Shown: positions 55,169-63,930 of the stretch, one piece after another
Layout: each line of letters begins with the position of its first letter
How positions within the stretch are numbered: position 1 is the stretch's first letter
Source of the DNA: JBLUOA01 sp048060095
GTDB lineage: Bacteria; Pseudomonadota; Alphaproteobacteria; Rhodobacterales; Rhodobacteraceae
Reading direction: 5' to 3'
DNA: 64,000 bases
NCBI RefSeq assembly: GCF_048060095.1
Contig: NZ_JBLUOA010000001.1
Location: forward strand, 2,087,034-2,151,033
The notes under the pieces: model-generated
Told to the model about the DNA's origin: nothing
The model's input: only the letters and a program-made list of their open reading frames with translations
The model's database searches: none
Position numbers and translations under genes: made by a program

Positions 55169-55375
55169 TGTGGCGGAGTCCTGACAAAAACTTGATGATT
55201 TCTTGGCGGAACCTATATATGGGAGGTAATGGGCGCGCAAGACGGCGAAATCAGCGAACAGCTATGCAACCAGTGAATAGCAGGCATGTCTGAAATGGCA
55301 TACCGAATCGTTCAGAATTCGCCATATTGGGCACCAAGCCACCAAACGCAAGAGCAAGAATAAAGAGGACGACGA

Positions 55376-55690
55376 ATGTTGGATTTCGTTGACGGCACTG
55401 CTTTTAACCACGAGCAAGGCAATCGGGCGCGAAAGTTGTTCGCCGCAGTTGTGTTGGCCGCTTTGGATGATGCCATCGCGGACGACAAGAAATATGGCAA
55501 CGGGCCCGAACAGATTGCGCGCTGGGCGCGCTCGCGCGACGGGCGCGAGGTTTTGTCCTGCGCGGGGATCGACCCGAACGAACGCGTTGTTGCCGGGCTG
55601 ATGGAATTCGTGTCGAAAGGTGTCCGCACATCGGTCGCCCTGTCGCGCGAAGAAAGCGAACGCCGCAGTCAGCAGGCCGAAGCAGCCTAG
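55376..55690 (+). CDS. Small conserved protein, DUF6280-like
   Basis: 104 residues, start after GAGGACGACGA. Sequence such as DFVDGTAFNHEQGNRARKLFAAVVLAALDDAIADDKKYGNGPEQIARWARSRDGREVL is, in my recollection, strongly conserved across roseobacters, which fits the DUF6280 group. Mostly helical and soluble. Divergent from efp, followed by a strong terminator. Function unknown. Confidence 0.8.
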   Translation: MLDFVDGTAFNHEQGNRARKLFAAVVLAALDDAIADDKKYGNGPEQIARWARSRDGREVLSCAGIDPNERVVAGLMEFVSKGVRTSVALSREESERRSQQAEAA

Positions 55691-55711
55691 GCAGACAGCA
55701 TACCGCATATG

Positions 55712-55749
55712 AACGAAAACAGGCGCCCATCGTGGCGCCTGTTTTCGTT
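55712..55749. terminator. Bidirectional terminator
   Basis: AACGAAAACAGGCGCC (55712-55727) and GGCGCCTGTTTTCGTT (55734-55749) are perfectly complementary around CATCGT. A and T runs on both sides let it end transcription of the DUF6280 gene and of the convergent membrane-protein gene. Confidence 0.85.
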
Positions 55750-56334
55750 TCAGCCGTTGCTGGTTGCGAACACCCACGCCCAGATAAAGGCAGGCGCGAT
55801 CTGCGCAGTTGCAGCGACCGCAATCGCACAGCGCGACGCGGTGCCGTAATGCCGCCGCCACAGGACGATACACGCAACCAGCGACAGCATAATCTCTAGC
55901 GGCCCGATCACCCCGCCGTAGTGGCGGCTGTCCCAATAGGATAGCGGGCTGATGAACACCCAATCGGTGAGCGGCCAGAAGTGCATTCGCGCATCGTGAT
56001 TGTGCAGCGGGAAATCAAACGCCAGATGCAGCAAAGCCGCGCCGCAGAACACCGCAAAGGTCGTCGCCCGCGTCCACAGCGCGACCGCCAGCGCGATGCC
56101 CCACAGGACAAAGCTGTTGTCGATTGCAAATATCCCCTGCCACTCCGGCGAATAGTAAAGCTGGCGAAAGACAGTTTCCGCCGGAATGTCCGCGATAAAG
56201 ATCGACCATCCCGCCATGATATAAAGCGACAGATCCGGGGCGAGCGAACCGCACAGCGCTGCGACAGTCACGGCCACCTGCCGGGGTTTTGAAAACACCG
56301 CAGCGCCCAGTATGAGATGTGCAGGCGTGTTCAC
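55750..56334 (-). CDS. Membrane protein of unknown function
   Basis: About 194 residues from a GTG at 56334 giving NTPAHLILGAAVFSKP; the frame is open to 56397 but reads as non-coding. Several membrane helices; a His/Asp-rich end of one helix (LLHLAFDFPLHNHDARMHFWPL) hints at metal binding, as in YdjM/DUF4184-type proteins. Often mislabelled as CobQ. Unknown role. Confidence 0.75.
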   Translation of the reverse strand: MNTPAHLILGAAVFSKPRQVAVTVAALCGSLAPDLSLYIMAGWSIFIADIPAETVFRQLYYSPEWQGIFAIDNSFVLWGIALAVALWTRATTFAVFCGAALLHLAFDFPLHNHDARMHFWPLTDWVFISPLSYWDSRHYGGVIGPLEIMLSLVACIVLWRRHYGTASRCAIAVAATAQIAPAFIWAWVFATSNG

Positions 56335-56437
56335 TGATCGACCCTTTCGCTCCGCAACCGTTCTGGAACAGCATAGGTGAGATCGGATGACGAACAATAG
56401 GCGTCGCCTATCGAGCCTTCGCGACGATCAGTGAGTG

Positions 56438-57148
56438 CTATTCGATATCCCGCGCAGCCATTGCGCGCTGCACCTCTCGCCGGACGAGCTTGCGGACATT
56501 GCGCGTGATGCGCTCTCCCAGCGGGCCTTGAAGCTCTTGCCGGACGATTTCACCGACGATGTCGCGCAAAGCGTCTTCGTCAGCAAAACCGTCCTCGTCG
56601 AAATCTTCATCCGCGGCCAACCGCTCTTTCGCGGTTTCCTCGACCGCTTCGAAAATCTCGGACTCGAACGCAGGCTCTTGCTTTGATTTGAAATCAATTC
56701 CAACGACTTTTGCCGCAACTTGATCAAAGGTTGGCATCCGGTCGAGAGATTCGTCTTCGTCCTCGGATCCGTCAGGCTCCCACTCATCCTCGCGGTCGCC
56801 GACGGCTGCTTCCAGCTCTGCGATCGTTTGTTCAAGCGCGCTCAGCCCTGACGGTGTCGGATCGGCGGCCCAATCCATATTGGCGGGCGCGTGGTCTTCG
56901 GCGTTCAGTTGAAGCACTTCGTCAGCGGGGGTTTCCGCTGGCGGCTCTTCCACCTCGGCAGGCTCTGCAACCTCAGCCTCCTCCGCCACGCGGAACGCGG
57001 GCGTCAGAACAAGCCGCCCGGCCTCATCCTCCGGCGGTGCCGTCGACGCCCCCGACCGATTGAGCGTCGGACGCGCGTCATCAGACACGAGTCGCCGAAT
57101 GGAAGACAGCACGTCTTCGATTTCAGAGTTAGATACAGGTTCTGACAT
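56438..57148 (-). CDS. PopZ-like DUF2497 protein
   Basis: 236 residues. A short N-terminal helix (SNSEIEDVLSSIRRLVSDD), a long acidic, Pro/Glu-rich linker, and a conserved C-terminal helical end (LRDIVGEIVRQELQGPLGERITRNVRKLVRREVQRAM). This is the layout of PopZ, the polar scaffold of Caulobacter, though here the C-terminal part is what matches DUF2497. A polar or scaffold role is inferred. Confidence 0.75.
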   Translation of the reverse strand: MSEPVSNSEIEDVLSSIRRLVSDDARPTLNRSGASTAPPEDEAGRLVLTPAFRVAEEAEVAEPAEVEEPPAETPADEVLQLNAEDHAPANMDWAADPTPSGLSALEQTIAELEAAVGDREDEWEPDGSEDEDESLDRMPTFDQVAAKVVGIDFKSKQEPAFESEIFEAVEETAKERLAADEDFDEDGFADEDALRDIVGEIVRQELQGPLGERITRNVRKLVRREVQRAMAARDIE

Positions 57149-57220
57149 GGGTTATTCCCGATTGCGCCCCACAGGGATAGTAGACCTACCTGCGATTCCA
57201 CACAACAGATAGTAAGGATT

Positions 57221-58612
57221 CTAATTTCTGTTGAGCCGCTCCAAAACCCCGTCGAGCCGCTGACCCTGTTCGCTGATCGGTCGTGTGGGCGCATTTCGAA
57301 CAGCGTTGTAGTAATCTGCCGGATCATAGGTCGCGATCCCGAGGTTGAGGTGGCGCACCGTCAGGTGTCCCATCGCAGCCAGCAGGCGATATGACGCAAT
57401 CTGCGCATCCACCCCGGCAGAGATTCGGTTGGCCTGTGCATCAAGCAATTCCTGTTCGGCATCGAGCACATCGAGCGTTGTGCGCGCGCCGAGCGTTGCC
57501 TCTTCCCGCACACCACGATAGGCAACGCGAGAGGCGCGAACTTGCCGATCCGTCGCCTCAATGCTCGCCCGCGCAACGATCAGTGAGGACCACGCATTGC
57601 CGACATTCTGCGCAACCGACAGCGTCGCCAAATGCAGCGCGGCCCGGCTGGCGTCGCGCCGTGCGATAGATTGGCGGCGCAGCGATTTTAGCTGCCCGCC
57701 CTGGTAGATCGGACCACCCAAGTTCAGGCTAAGCGTCGCGTTGGCGTCCCCGTCCTGATCGACGGTTGTTTGGCCGTTCAACGTCGCGTTTGGCAGGAAA
57801 TTCGCCTCGGCCCGCCGGATATTCAATTCCGCCACGGTGACTTCGCGCTGCGCTTGGCGCACGTCAGGGTGGTTCTGCACCGCTATGCCCTGCGCAGCAC
57901 TCATCGACCGCGCGGTCTGCGGCGGTGTTGGGGGTGAGGCAAGCTGCCCCGGATAGCGCCCGATGGCGGCCTTGTATTCTTCGCGCGCCTGGGCAAGCGC
58001 ACCTTCGGCGGCGGCAAGGCCAGCCCGGGCAGATGCCAGCCGCGCCTCGGCGATCGACACGTCGGTTCGCGTCACCTCACCAACCTCAAACCGATCCTGC
58101 GCGGCGCGTAATTCCTGCGTAATCAACCGGACGTTATTATTGCGAAGGCTGACGAACTCCGCCTCACGGCGCACATTCATGAACGCCTCAACTGCGCGCA
58201 GCAAAACCTGCTGTTCGATCCCAACCAGCGCTTCCCGCGTGGCAAGCACGGTTTCTTTCGCCGCCTCAATCGCAAGGCGGTTGCGCCCGAAATCATAGAC
58301 CGTCAAGTCCGCCGACAACCCAAGCGACTGCGTCAGGTGATCGCCCGACAGATTGACCGGGTCGTGGCTGTAGGTCGCCCGCGCCGTCCAGCCGATGACC
58401 GGGCGCAAGGTCGCCACAGCTTGCGCAACATCCTCATCCGCGGCCCGCAAGAGCGCGCGGTTCTGATCGAGCAATCCGCTTTCCTGATAAGCTGAGATCA
58501 GCGCGTCCGTCAGCGTTTCAGCATGAGCGCTCACCGCACTAAGACCCATCGCGCCCGCCACGATCAAACTGCGAATCCCGGCTCGGATTTTTGAGGCCTT
58601 CATGACACTCAT
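57221..58612 (-). CDS. TolC-family outer membrane protein
   Basis: 463 residues with a signal peptide ending near SAVSAHAE. Two OEP repeats of helices and strands: LRAADEDVAQAVATLRPVIG, YDFGRNRLAIEAAKETVLATRE, LNLGGPIYQGGQL and RVAYRGVREEATLGARTTLDVLDAEQELLDAQ. It forms the outer-membrane tunnel for type I secretion or efflux. No inner-membrane partner is adjacent. Confidence 0.93.
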   Translation of the reverse strand: MSVMKASKIRAGIRSLIVAGAMGLSAVSAHAETLTDALISAYQESGLLDQNRALLRAADEDVAQAVATLRPVIGWTARATYSHDPVNLSGDHLTQSLGLSADLTVYDFGRNRLAIEAAKETVLATREALVGIEQQVLLRAVEAFMNVRREAEFVSLRNNNVRLITQELRAAQDRFEVGEVTRTDVSIAEARLASARAGLAAAEGALAQAREEYKAAIGRYPGQLASPPTPPQTARSMSAAQGIAVQNHPDVRQAQREVTVAELNIRRAEANFLPNATLNGQTTVDQDGDANATLSLNLGGPIYQGGQLKSLRRQSIARRDASRAALHLATLSVAQNVGNAWSSLIVARASIEATDRQVRASRVAYRGVREEATLGARTTLDVLDAEQELLDAQANRISAGVDAQIASYRLLAAMGHLTVRHLNLGIATYDPADYYNAVRNAPTRPISEQGQRLDGVLERLNRN

Positions 58613-58654
58613 CCCTTTGACCTCAGAATCTACCAGATCGTGCCGAATATCGAG

Positions 58655-59308
58655 TCAGAGCGCAAATTCCTTTGCCCCTTCAAAGCCCGGCAAAACCGGC
58701 GCAGAGGCATTGAACGAGAAGCGCCACGTGACAGCGCCATCAATCTTATAACCGATCCGAACGACGCCCAACGCGCCTTCCATGAACAGCGCGGCGATCC
58801 GCCCGCCATCCTTCAGCTGATCCAAAATCGTTTCGGGAACGTGCACCACGCCACCTTGCAAGATAATCGCGTCGTAAGGCCCGTGCTTTGTCGCGCCTTC
58901 GACCAGCATGCCTTCGATCACCGCAACATTGTCAGCCCCGCTGGCGGACAACAGAGACTGGGCCTCAGCCGCCATGTCAGCATCTTCTTCAACCGCGACA
59001 ACAGCCTCGGACAGCCGCGCAAGAAGCGCGGACGAATATCCCAGCCCGCACCCGATATCGAGCACCATTTCATCCGGCTGCACGTCAATCGCATCCAGCA
59101 TCTTGGCCAGCGTGCGCGGCTCAAGCATCACCCGCCCTTGGCCAAGGTCGATATTCTCACCGACATACGCCGTCTCGCGCTTGCTGTCGGGCACGAAATA
59201 CTCTCTGGCGACAGTCAACATCGCATCGATAATCGGAAATTTGGTAACGTCAGACGGGCGAACTTGGGTATCCACCATCATCGAACGGCGTTTGGCGTAA
59301 TCGGTCAT
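58655..59308 (-). CDS. Protein-L-isoaspartate O-methyltransferase-family protein
   Basis: 217 residues from the ATG at 59308; a Met at 59320 is also possible. Opening MVDTQVRPSDVTKFPIIDAMLTVAREYFVP, SAM motif MVLDIGCGLGYSSALLARL and later VVAVEEDADMAAEA. It would repair isoaspartate in aged proteins. The frame is open beyond into the tRNA-Cys complement, but that part is not coding. It precedes tolC on the same strand. Confidence 0.88.
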   Translation of the reverse strand: MTDYAKRRSMMVDTQVRPSDVTKFPIIDAMLTVAREYFVPDSKRETAYVGENIDLGQGRVMLEPRTLAKMLDAIDVQPDEMVLDIGCGLGYSSALLARLSEAVVAVEEDADMAAEAQSLLSASGADNVAVIEGMLVEGATKHGPYDAIILQGGVVHVPETILDQLKDGGRIAALFMEGALGVVRIGYKIDGAVTWRFSFNASAPVLPGFEGAKEFAL

Positions 59309-59518
59309 GACTAAACTCATTCGTCTAGTTTCGGTCAGACTGTCTTGCCACAGAACCCCGGGGACAGCAACAGAGCAGACGCCCCCGATCACCGCTTGAG
59401 CGCGGAAAATCAGTGAGAACAGAACGCAACCAAAACACGAATGTCGAGAAAATGTCGAGAAACACCACTTGCGCCCGTTTTTCGAACACCATAATAACCC
59501 TTTACCACAAAGCGATAC

Positions 59519-59592
59519 GGCGAGTTGGCGGAGTGGTGACGCAGCGGATTGCAAATCCGTGTACACCGGTTCGATTCCGGTACTCGCCTCCA
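59519..59592 (+). tRNA. tRNA-Cys (anticodon GCA)
   Basis: Acceptor GGCGAGT pairs with ACTCGCC, the discriminator is T and CCA is encoded (59590-59592). Anticodon stem CGGAT-TGCAAAT-CCG carries GCA; T arm GGTTCGATTCC. It borders the second integrated element. Confidence 0.97.
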
Positions 59593-59640
59593 AATCTTTT
59601 CAATAACTTAGTAGCAGTTTCCGTAGCTTTGCGCAGCCGA

Positions 59641-59664
59641 GTCTAAACAAATGTCTAAACATTC
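59641..59664 (+). repeat. Tandem 12-bp repeat beside tRNA-Cys
   Basis: GTCTAAACAAAT (59641-59652) is followed directly by GTCTAAACATTC (59653-59664). It lies 49 bases inside the presumed left end, a good place for integrase arm sites. Confidence 0.35.
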
Positions 59665-59818
59665 TGTTTTTGTTCTGTTCGCATTGTGCCGAACTATCTA
59701 CACTCCTAGGTGAAGATATTGACGGTCGAATTTTCGGAAGGACTGGCGCTCAAAAGAACGACGGGATGCGTAAGTTTTGGACAGTAATTACGCCGACAAT
59801 CAAACGACTGGGCGATAC

Positions 59819-60172
59819 ATGAAACAATTAGCAACAACACTGATTTATTTGGCCTCCACACTTCCTGCATTGGCTGGATTGAGTGGTAACCAACTTCTTG
59901 AGATTTGCAGAAGAAGTTCGCCAGAGGACGTCAGCTTTTGCCAAGGATTCATTCTTGGATCAGTCAACATGGGTTCCGACGTCCAGCACTATGGTGACAG
60001 CAGATTTATTGGATCCGGAATTGTTAGTGCGTGTGTACCGCCGGAGGCTACCCTAGACCAGCTGGTAGATCTTGCGTTGGGTCATCTGGAAGACACGCCT
60101 GAGACACGTCATTATAGCGCTGCAAGCACCATATGGCTTGCTATGAGCCGCGCCTTCCCATGCGACAGTTAA
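59819..60172 (+). CDS. Rap1a/Tai-family protein
   Basis: 117 residues from the ATG at 59819. A signal peptide (KQLATTLIYLASTLPALA) precedes the Rap1a/Tai pattern: LSGNQLLEICRRSS, VSFCQGFILGSVN, ACVPPEATLDQLVDLALGHLEDTPETRHYSAASTIWLAMSRAFPC, with four Cys likely in two disulfides. Rap1a and Tai proteins are periplasmic immunity proteins in T6SS, but many family members are orphans. No effector gene is beside it. Confidence 0.75.
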   Translation: MKQLATTLIYLASTLPALAGLSGNQLLEICRRSSPEDVSFCQGFILGSVNMGSDVQHYGDSRFIGSGIVSACVPPEATLDQLVDLALGHLEDTPETRHYSAASTIWLAMSRAFPCDS

Positions 60173-60178
60173 TTCTAT

Positions 60179-61186
60179 TCAGTTCGGTGTTCTACGTGTT
60201 CGCCTACGCTGCGCCTCGATAGCCCTGATCTTCTGCCGCACCTTCTTGGTGTAGTGCAAGACCATCGCAGGACTTTGCCCGGTCACGGCGGCAACCAGGT
60301 CATCGCTACAACCTGCCTGAACGAGTTCGCAAGCAGCATTGTATCGCCAGCTATGAATATCATAGTCGAGAGCGCCAATTGCTTCCCTGACCTTTCTGAT
60401 CGCCTGTGACGCACCCCGATAGGACCACCGGTTCGTTCCCCGCTCGTTGGTCAGAATGAAAACAGAGTGGCGACGAGCAGCGTTGAGCGCAGCTTGTAAT
60501 TCTGGGAGGATCGGAATCCAAAGCTCTTTGCCGGTCTTGTTTTGCCGGACGACAAAGCCATCGTCCTGAATGTCGAACCAGCGCATTTCGAGAACGTCGC
60601 CGATCCGCTGACCTGTGCCAACACAAAGCTCCATCAACAAGCGCTCTCTGGACCCCAAAGGACAACTTGCCCTGTAGGTGTCCAAGAGTGCCTGCGGCCA
60701 CGGCTCCCGCTCTTTCTTGCTGGTCTTGATTTCAGAGACACCCTTTGCCGGGTTGTCATCCCGCCAACCCAAGTCAACGCAATGCTCCATGAGGATGCGC
60801 AAAACCCGCAGCGAATAGTTGGCGAAGTATGGCTTCTCGGCGTTTGCATCACGTAGCCGGATCACATCCTTACGTTTCATGGCTGTTGGATTTGCATCCC
60901 CCATACGCTCCCGAAAGAAGTTCAGATACTTGTCGTAATCCAGCGCCGTTCGAGGCTTCAAACCCCGGTAGCGTGGTGACTTGTGATAGCTGTTAATCAA
61001 CGCATCGAAGGTTCGCGCAATCACCCGAGCAGGCTTTACTTCACCGTTCAGAATTCCCGCATACTCCTGCCAGAACTCAGGAGTACCAAATTCGTTTTGG
61101 AACTTTGTAGAGCGCCAGCCCCGGCGCTGGAAATATAAACCGTTTCGCTGCTTGTAGACGTGTTTTGGAAGCTCACGTTTTGTCAT
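60179..61186 (-). CDS. int: Tyrosine recombinase / integrase
   Basis: About 335 residues from the ATG at 61186, which overlaps the end of the small upstream gene. N-terminal NGLYFQRRGWRSTKF, then a core-binding segment, then catalytic residues: Arg in ELCVGTGQRIGDVLEMRW, His/Arg in HSWRYNAACELVQAG, Tyr nucleophile in LHYTKKVRQKI. It reads toward tRNA-Cys, its probable target. Confidence 0.93.
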   Translation of the reverse strand: MTKRELPKHVYKQRNGLYFQRRGWRSTKFQNEFGTPEFWQEYAGILNGEVKPARVIARTFDALINSYHKSPRYRGLKPRTALDYDKYLNFFRERMGDANPTAMKRKDVIRLRDANAEKPYFANYSLRVLRILMEHCVDLGWRDDNPAKGVSEIKTSKKEREPWPQALLDTYRASCPLGSRERLLMELCVGTGQRIGDVLEMRWFDIQDDGFVVRQNKTGKELWIPILPELQAALNAARRHSVFILTNERGTNRWSYRGASQAIRKVREAIGALDYDIHSWRYNAACELVQAGCSDDLVAAVTGQSPAMVLHYTKKVRQKIRAIEAQRRRTRRTPN

Positions 61187-61346
61187 GGCGCATATCAATC
61201 CTATCAAATTCATCGTCCTTCACGGGCATCGAAAGCACGATCTCAATTTTTCGGCCTTCAACTGTTACCCGGCTGACCGCCTTCCCGGCGCGTTCAAAGG
61301 CGTTGAGCAATCCCAGTGCCTTCTGCTCGATGCTCGTTGCCGCCAT
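61173..61346 (-). CDS. Small protein upstream of the integrase
   Basis: About 57 residues from ATG 61346 (a TTG at 61370 is also possible). Pattern: a helix (AATSIEQKALGLLNAFERAGKAVSRV) then a strand pair TVEGRKIEIVLS and an acidic end. It overlaps the integrase start, so the two are coupled. Could be an excisionase-like or integrase accessory protein; family not recognised. Confidence 0.6.
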   Translation of the reverse strand: MAATSIEQKALGLLNAFERAGKAVSRVTVEGRKIEIVLSMPVKDDEFDRIDMRHDKT

Positions 61347-62084
61347 TGTCCCAACCCGAGTGCCTTTCAATCTCGTTTAGTTCGCGCACCAGTTATGGTG
61401 AATGTGCTGATGTCGCCCATGCAAACTGTTCTGATCGAGATTCTAGGCAAGCTCGGATTCTGCGGCAACAACCGCCAGAGATTTTGTTCTTAGAACCGGA
61501 GACTGGTGTCACTAAGTGCATACAGAGAAGCGTGACAAATTTGCCGAACTCTCTGATAAATAATTACCACAAAGCCCTCTACCCACCAAAACGCTTGACG
61601 GTTTTTCGGGCCGCTATGCGCTACAGCTTCAATCGGGAATTTTGATCGCACGTGAGAGGCATTCAAGCGAAGTGTTCGAGTTGGAATCTGAGCCCTCTGA
61701 ACGGCGAAAAGGTGTCACTAAATGCATACAGGATCAAGCGGGTGTATGCATGGTCTGCCCGCCCCGCTCCCCCTCCGATACTTAAAGTCTCCGGGGAATC
61801 GGGGCTGCGTTTGGCGATTGCGATCAGCCGTTGAAATTGGTCCGAACTCTGAAACTCTCTTCCTTGACGCTCAAATCAGTTCCAAAATGGCGGAATGTGA
61901 TTTTCGCGGCCACTGAAGCCCGCGAACGTCTCTCGCTAGGGTCGGGGTGCCGAACTCTTATCCAGCGCGTCTAGGATGCCTTCTAAACGCCTGTCCGGTC
62001 GAGTGTTTGGAAGCGGAAGTTCGCTGCGCTGACGACAGATGTCTGGTATTGCCCAGAAAAACAGACGAAAAACTCGACCTTCCG
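61347..62084. other. Non-coding stretch between retron and integrase genes
   Basis: No convincing gene on either strand. It contains a repeated GTCACTAARTGCATACAG core (within 61505-61525 and 61711-61731), an inverted repeat ATGCATACA/TGTATGCAT (61722-61730 and 61743-61751), and three copies of CCGAACTCT (near 61545, 61845 and 61950). It could hold the integrase promoter and regulatory sites or a degraded element. Confidence 0.4.
61505..61731 (+). repeat. Direct repeat pair with an attached inverted repeat
   Basis: The two 21-bp copies (61505-61525 and 61711-61731) differ at one base (G/A in the AARTG part). The second copy continues into the 9-bp inverted repeat at 61722-61751. A binding site for the integrase or a regulator is possible. 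Confidence 0.45.
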
Positions 62085-63026
62085 CTAAATGAGCCCAATC
62101 GGAAGATCAAATTTGGCGCTTCTAAGACGCTGTATATGTGCTTTCCCGTATTTCTCTATCAGTCGCGCCTCGAACTGGGGCTCAATATCAATCGCGAAAG
62201 CGAAAAGACCCTTCAGATAGTAGAATTTCTGCGGTTCAATATCGCCTTTGATCCATTTGTGTACGAGTGCCTTAATTTCTCTCTTTCGCTCCCTACCTAT
62301 TGATAAGGTATGCTGAGGAGTAATGACGACTCCAGTGATCTTCCTGCTGTACTTCTTCGAGAGATATGTTGTCTTTTGGTGGTTCAACCGTAACCGCAGG
62401 TGGGGAATGTCGCGCTTACTTTGCACGATCAATGCCTCCAATCCTCCTAGCTCTCTGGGCTCGAAAGAGGAGACAAAAATGTCATCAGCATATCTTGTAA
62501 ATACGAGTCCTCGCCTTTGACATACTTCATGCATTCGTCGATCAAACTCGAACATCATCGTGTTTGTGATCGCCGGGGAACTCGGCGCTCCAATCGTGAG
62601 TCTTCGGTGTCGACACACGATATTCCCGGCAAAGTCCAAATCGCGCTGTGTAAGTTCGATCCCAAGGTTCTTGGATTGCTCTGACACGTAGTGAATGACA
62701 CGGTCTTGCGAGAACGAAGGGAAAAAGCTCGAAAAGTCGTATCTGTTCGTGAACTTGGTTTGGCGATGCCGCTCTGCATTCTCTCTAATTCCTGTACCCT
62801 TCCGGTAGGCGGTTGCTGCCTCGTGCACCGGAAACCGGGCGAACAAAGCCTGCACGATCCAGCGTTGAACCGCTTTCAACTCTCGGCTGGGGTGCTCAAT
62901 CAACCTGTCGCCGCCAGACCTCTTCGGAATTGTGTAGACCTTGTAACGACGACTTGCCGTCAACGACAAACTCAGGAGTTTGGATTCCGGTATGTTGGAG
63001 GTCTTGCTGAGGAGTTCGATCAACAT
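62085..63026 (-). CDS. ret: Retron reverse transcriptase
   Basis: 313 residues. RT motifs in order: SGGDRLIEHPSRELKAVQRW (RT1), YRKGTGIRENAERH with the retron NAxxH motif (about 80-90), YDFSSFFPSF (RT3), IGAPSSPAITN (RT4), TRYADDIFVS with the catalytic YADD (RT5), LNHQKTTYLSKKYSRKITGVVI with ITG in place of the retron VTG, and a basic C-terminal thumb/Y region that would bind its own msr RNA. It makes msDNA from the retron ncRNA. It starts one base after the effector stop. Confidence 0.93.
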   Translation of the reverse strand: MLIELLSKTSNIPESKLLSLSLTASRRYKVYTIPKRSGGDRLIEHPSRELKAVQRWIVQALFARFPVHEAATAYRKGTGIRENAERHRQTKFTNRYDFSSFFPSFSQDRVIHYVSEQSKNLGIELTQRDLDFAGNIVCRHRRLTIGAPSSPAITNTMMFEFDRRMHEVCQRRGLVFTRYADDIFVSSFEPRELGGLEALIVQSKRDIPHLRLRLNHQKTTYLSKKYSRKITGVVITPQHTLSIGRERKREIKALVHKWIKGDIEPQKFYYLKGLFAFAIDIEPQFEARLIEKYGKAHIQRLRSAKFDLPIGLI

Positions 63027-63027
63027 G

Positions 63028-63930
63028 TCAGGTCCCCAGCAATGAGGAAAACTCTGGGTCCGCCCCCAGATAGACCGCCGAGAGTTCGACCATCAAAACA
63101 TCGCGTTCGGTCCTCGCTCCGTCCTTGATTTGCAGGATAAAACTACCTTCGTCTTTGACCTTAAGATGGCCGTAGTCTCCGATTTCCGAGAGCCGCCCTG
63201 AACCTACGAGGATTGAAACAATCTGCTTTGCCTTCGACGGTCCAATGTGCCCGGCAAACAAGCCGCGAAGAAAGAACTCAATGTCGTCGACTGTCGCAAT
63301 ACTCAGTAACGCAACCATAGACTGGATAATCCCAAATAGTTCAAAACTATCCATATCTGAAAACGCCTTGATCCGCAGCGCCCGTCTGGTCGCGTGAAGC
63401 GGCGCTCGGTCAAGTAGTCTTTGTGAAATGAGACAAAAATTTGGATTTTCATAGTCGAATTGAATGTTCGGTTGAAAGATGGACACATCGGCTATCTTCT
63501 TCGCGGGACCGATTGATATGAAACTGTCAGTGGTGAGATGTGCCGCGTTTATTGCGAGCAGAATCTTCTTGGCGATGTTTGGCCGGGCAGAAAAGTAGCC
63601 TGTTTCGGCAAGTGAGCCCGCCGCCTCGGGGAAAATTACGATTGAGTGGGATAGGTTCCCGATCAGTTCTTCGAATGTGGTAATGTCGAACGGTTCGCTA
63701 TCTCCGAGTGTCCAGTACTTACGCATCGCAAACTCAGGTTCGAAGAATTCGTGGTCGGGCAGAAGCGCCTCAAATTCTTCCTGAAAGCGACGGCGCATGT
63801 GGTGGAGCTCGCTGCCACCACAAACGAAAACGATGTTGCTCTGTCGTGGGATAGTGAAGCCGTTTGAAATCAGCTTGTATAGCTTCCTGCGCAGCGACTT
63901 GTGATCATCGCTGCGCAGGGGGTGGTCCAT
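63028..63930 (-). CDS. Retron St85/Ec86-type effector (NDT-like)
   Basis: 300 residues. N-terminal domain (about 1-170) resembles nucleoside deoxyribosyltransferase: IVFVCGGSELHHMR, then IVIFPEAAGSLAETGYFSA (about 97-114) with Glu residues at the nucleotide site. The C-terminal part (about 200-300) looks like a winged helix (VDDIEFFLRGLF, KAKQIVSILVGSGRLSEIGDYGHLKV). In type II-A retrons the RT-msDNA complex holds such an effector inactive until phage triggers it. The gene sits between the expected ncRNA site and the RT, as in Ec86. Confidence 0.85.
   Translation of the reverse strand: MDHPLRSDDHKSLRRKLYKLISNGFTIPRQSNIVFVCGGSELHHMRRRFQEEFEALLPDHEFFEPEFAMRKYWTLGDSEPFDITTFEELIGNLSHSIVIFPEAAGSLAETGYFSARPNIAKKILLAINAAHLTTDSFISIGPAKKIADVSIFQPNIQFDYENPNFCLISQRLLDRAPLHATRRALRIKAFSDMDSFELFGIIQSMVALLSIATVDDIEFFLRGLFAGHIGPSKAKQIVSILVGSGRLSEIGDYGHLKVKDEGSFILQIKDGARTERDVLMVELSAVYLGADPEFSSLLGT

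Noticed and set aside
58655..59593. Long open frame starting in the complement of tRNA-Cys and fused to the PIMT frame
   Set aside because: The first ~95 codons read the tRNA-Cys gene backwards, a known source of false proteins. The real start is at 59308.
62691..63128. 145-codon plus-strand frame across the retron genes
   Set aside because: Antisense to both the RT and the effector, which have clear motifs.
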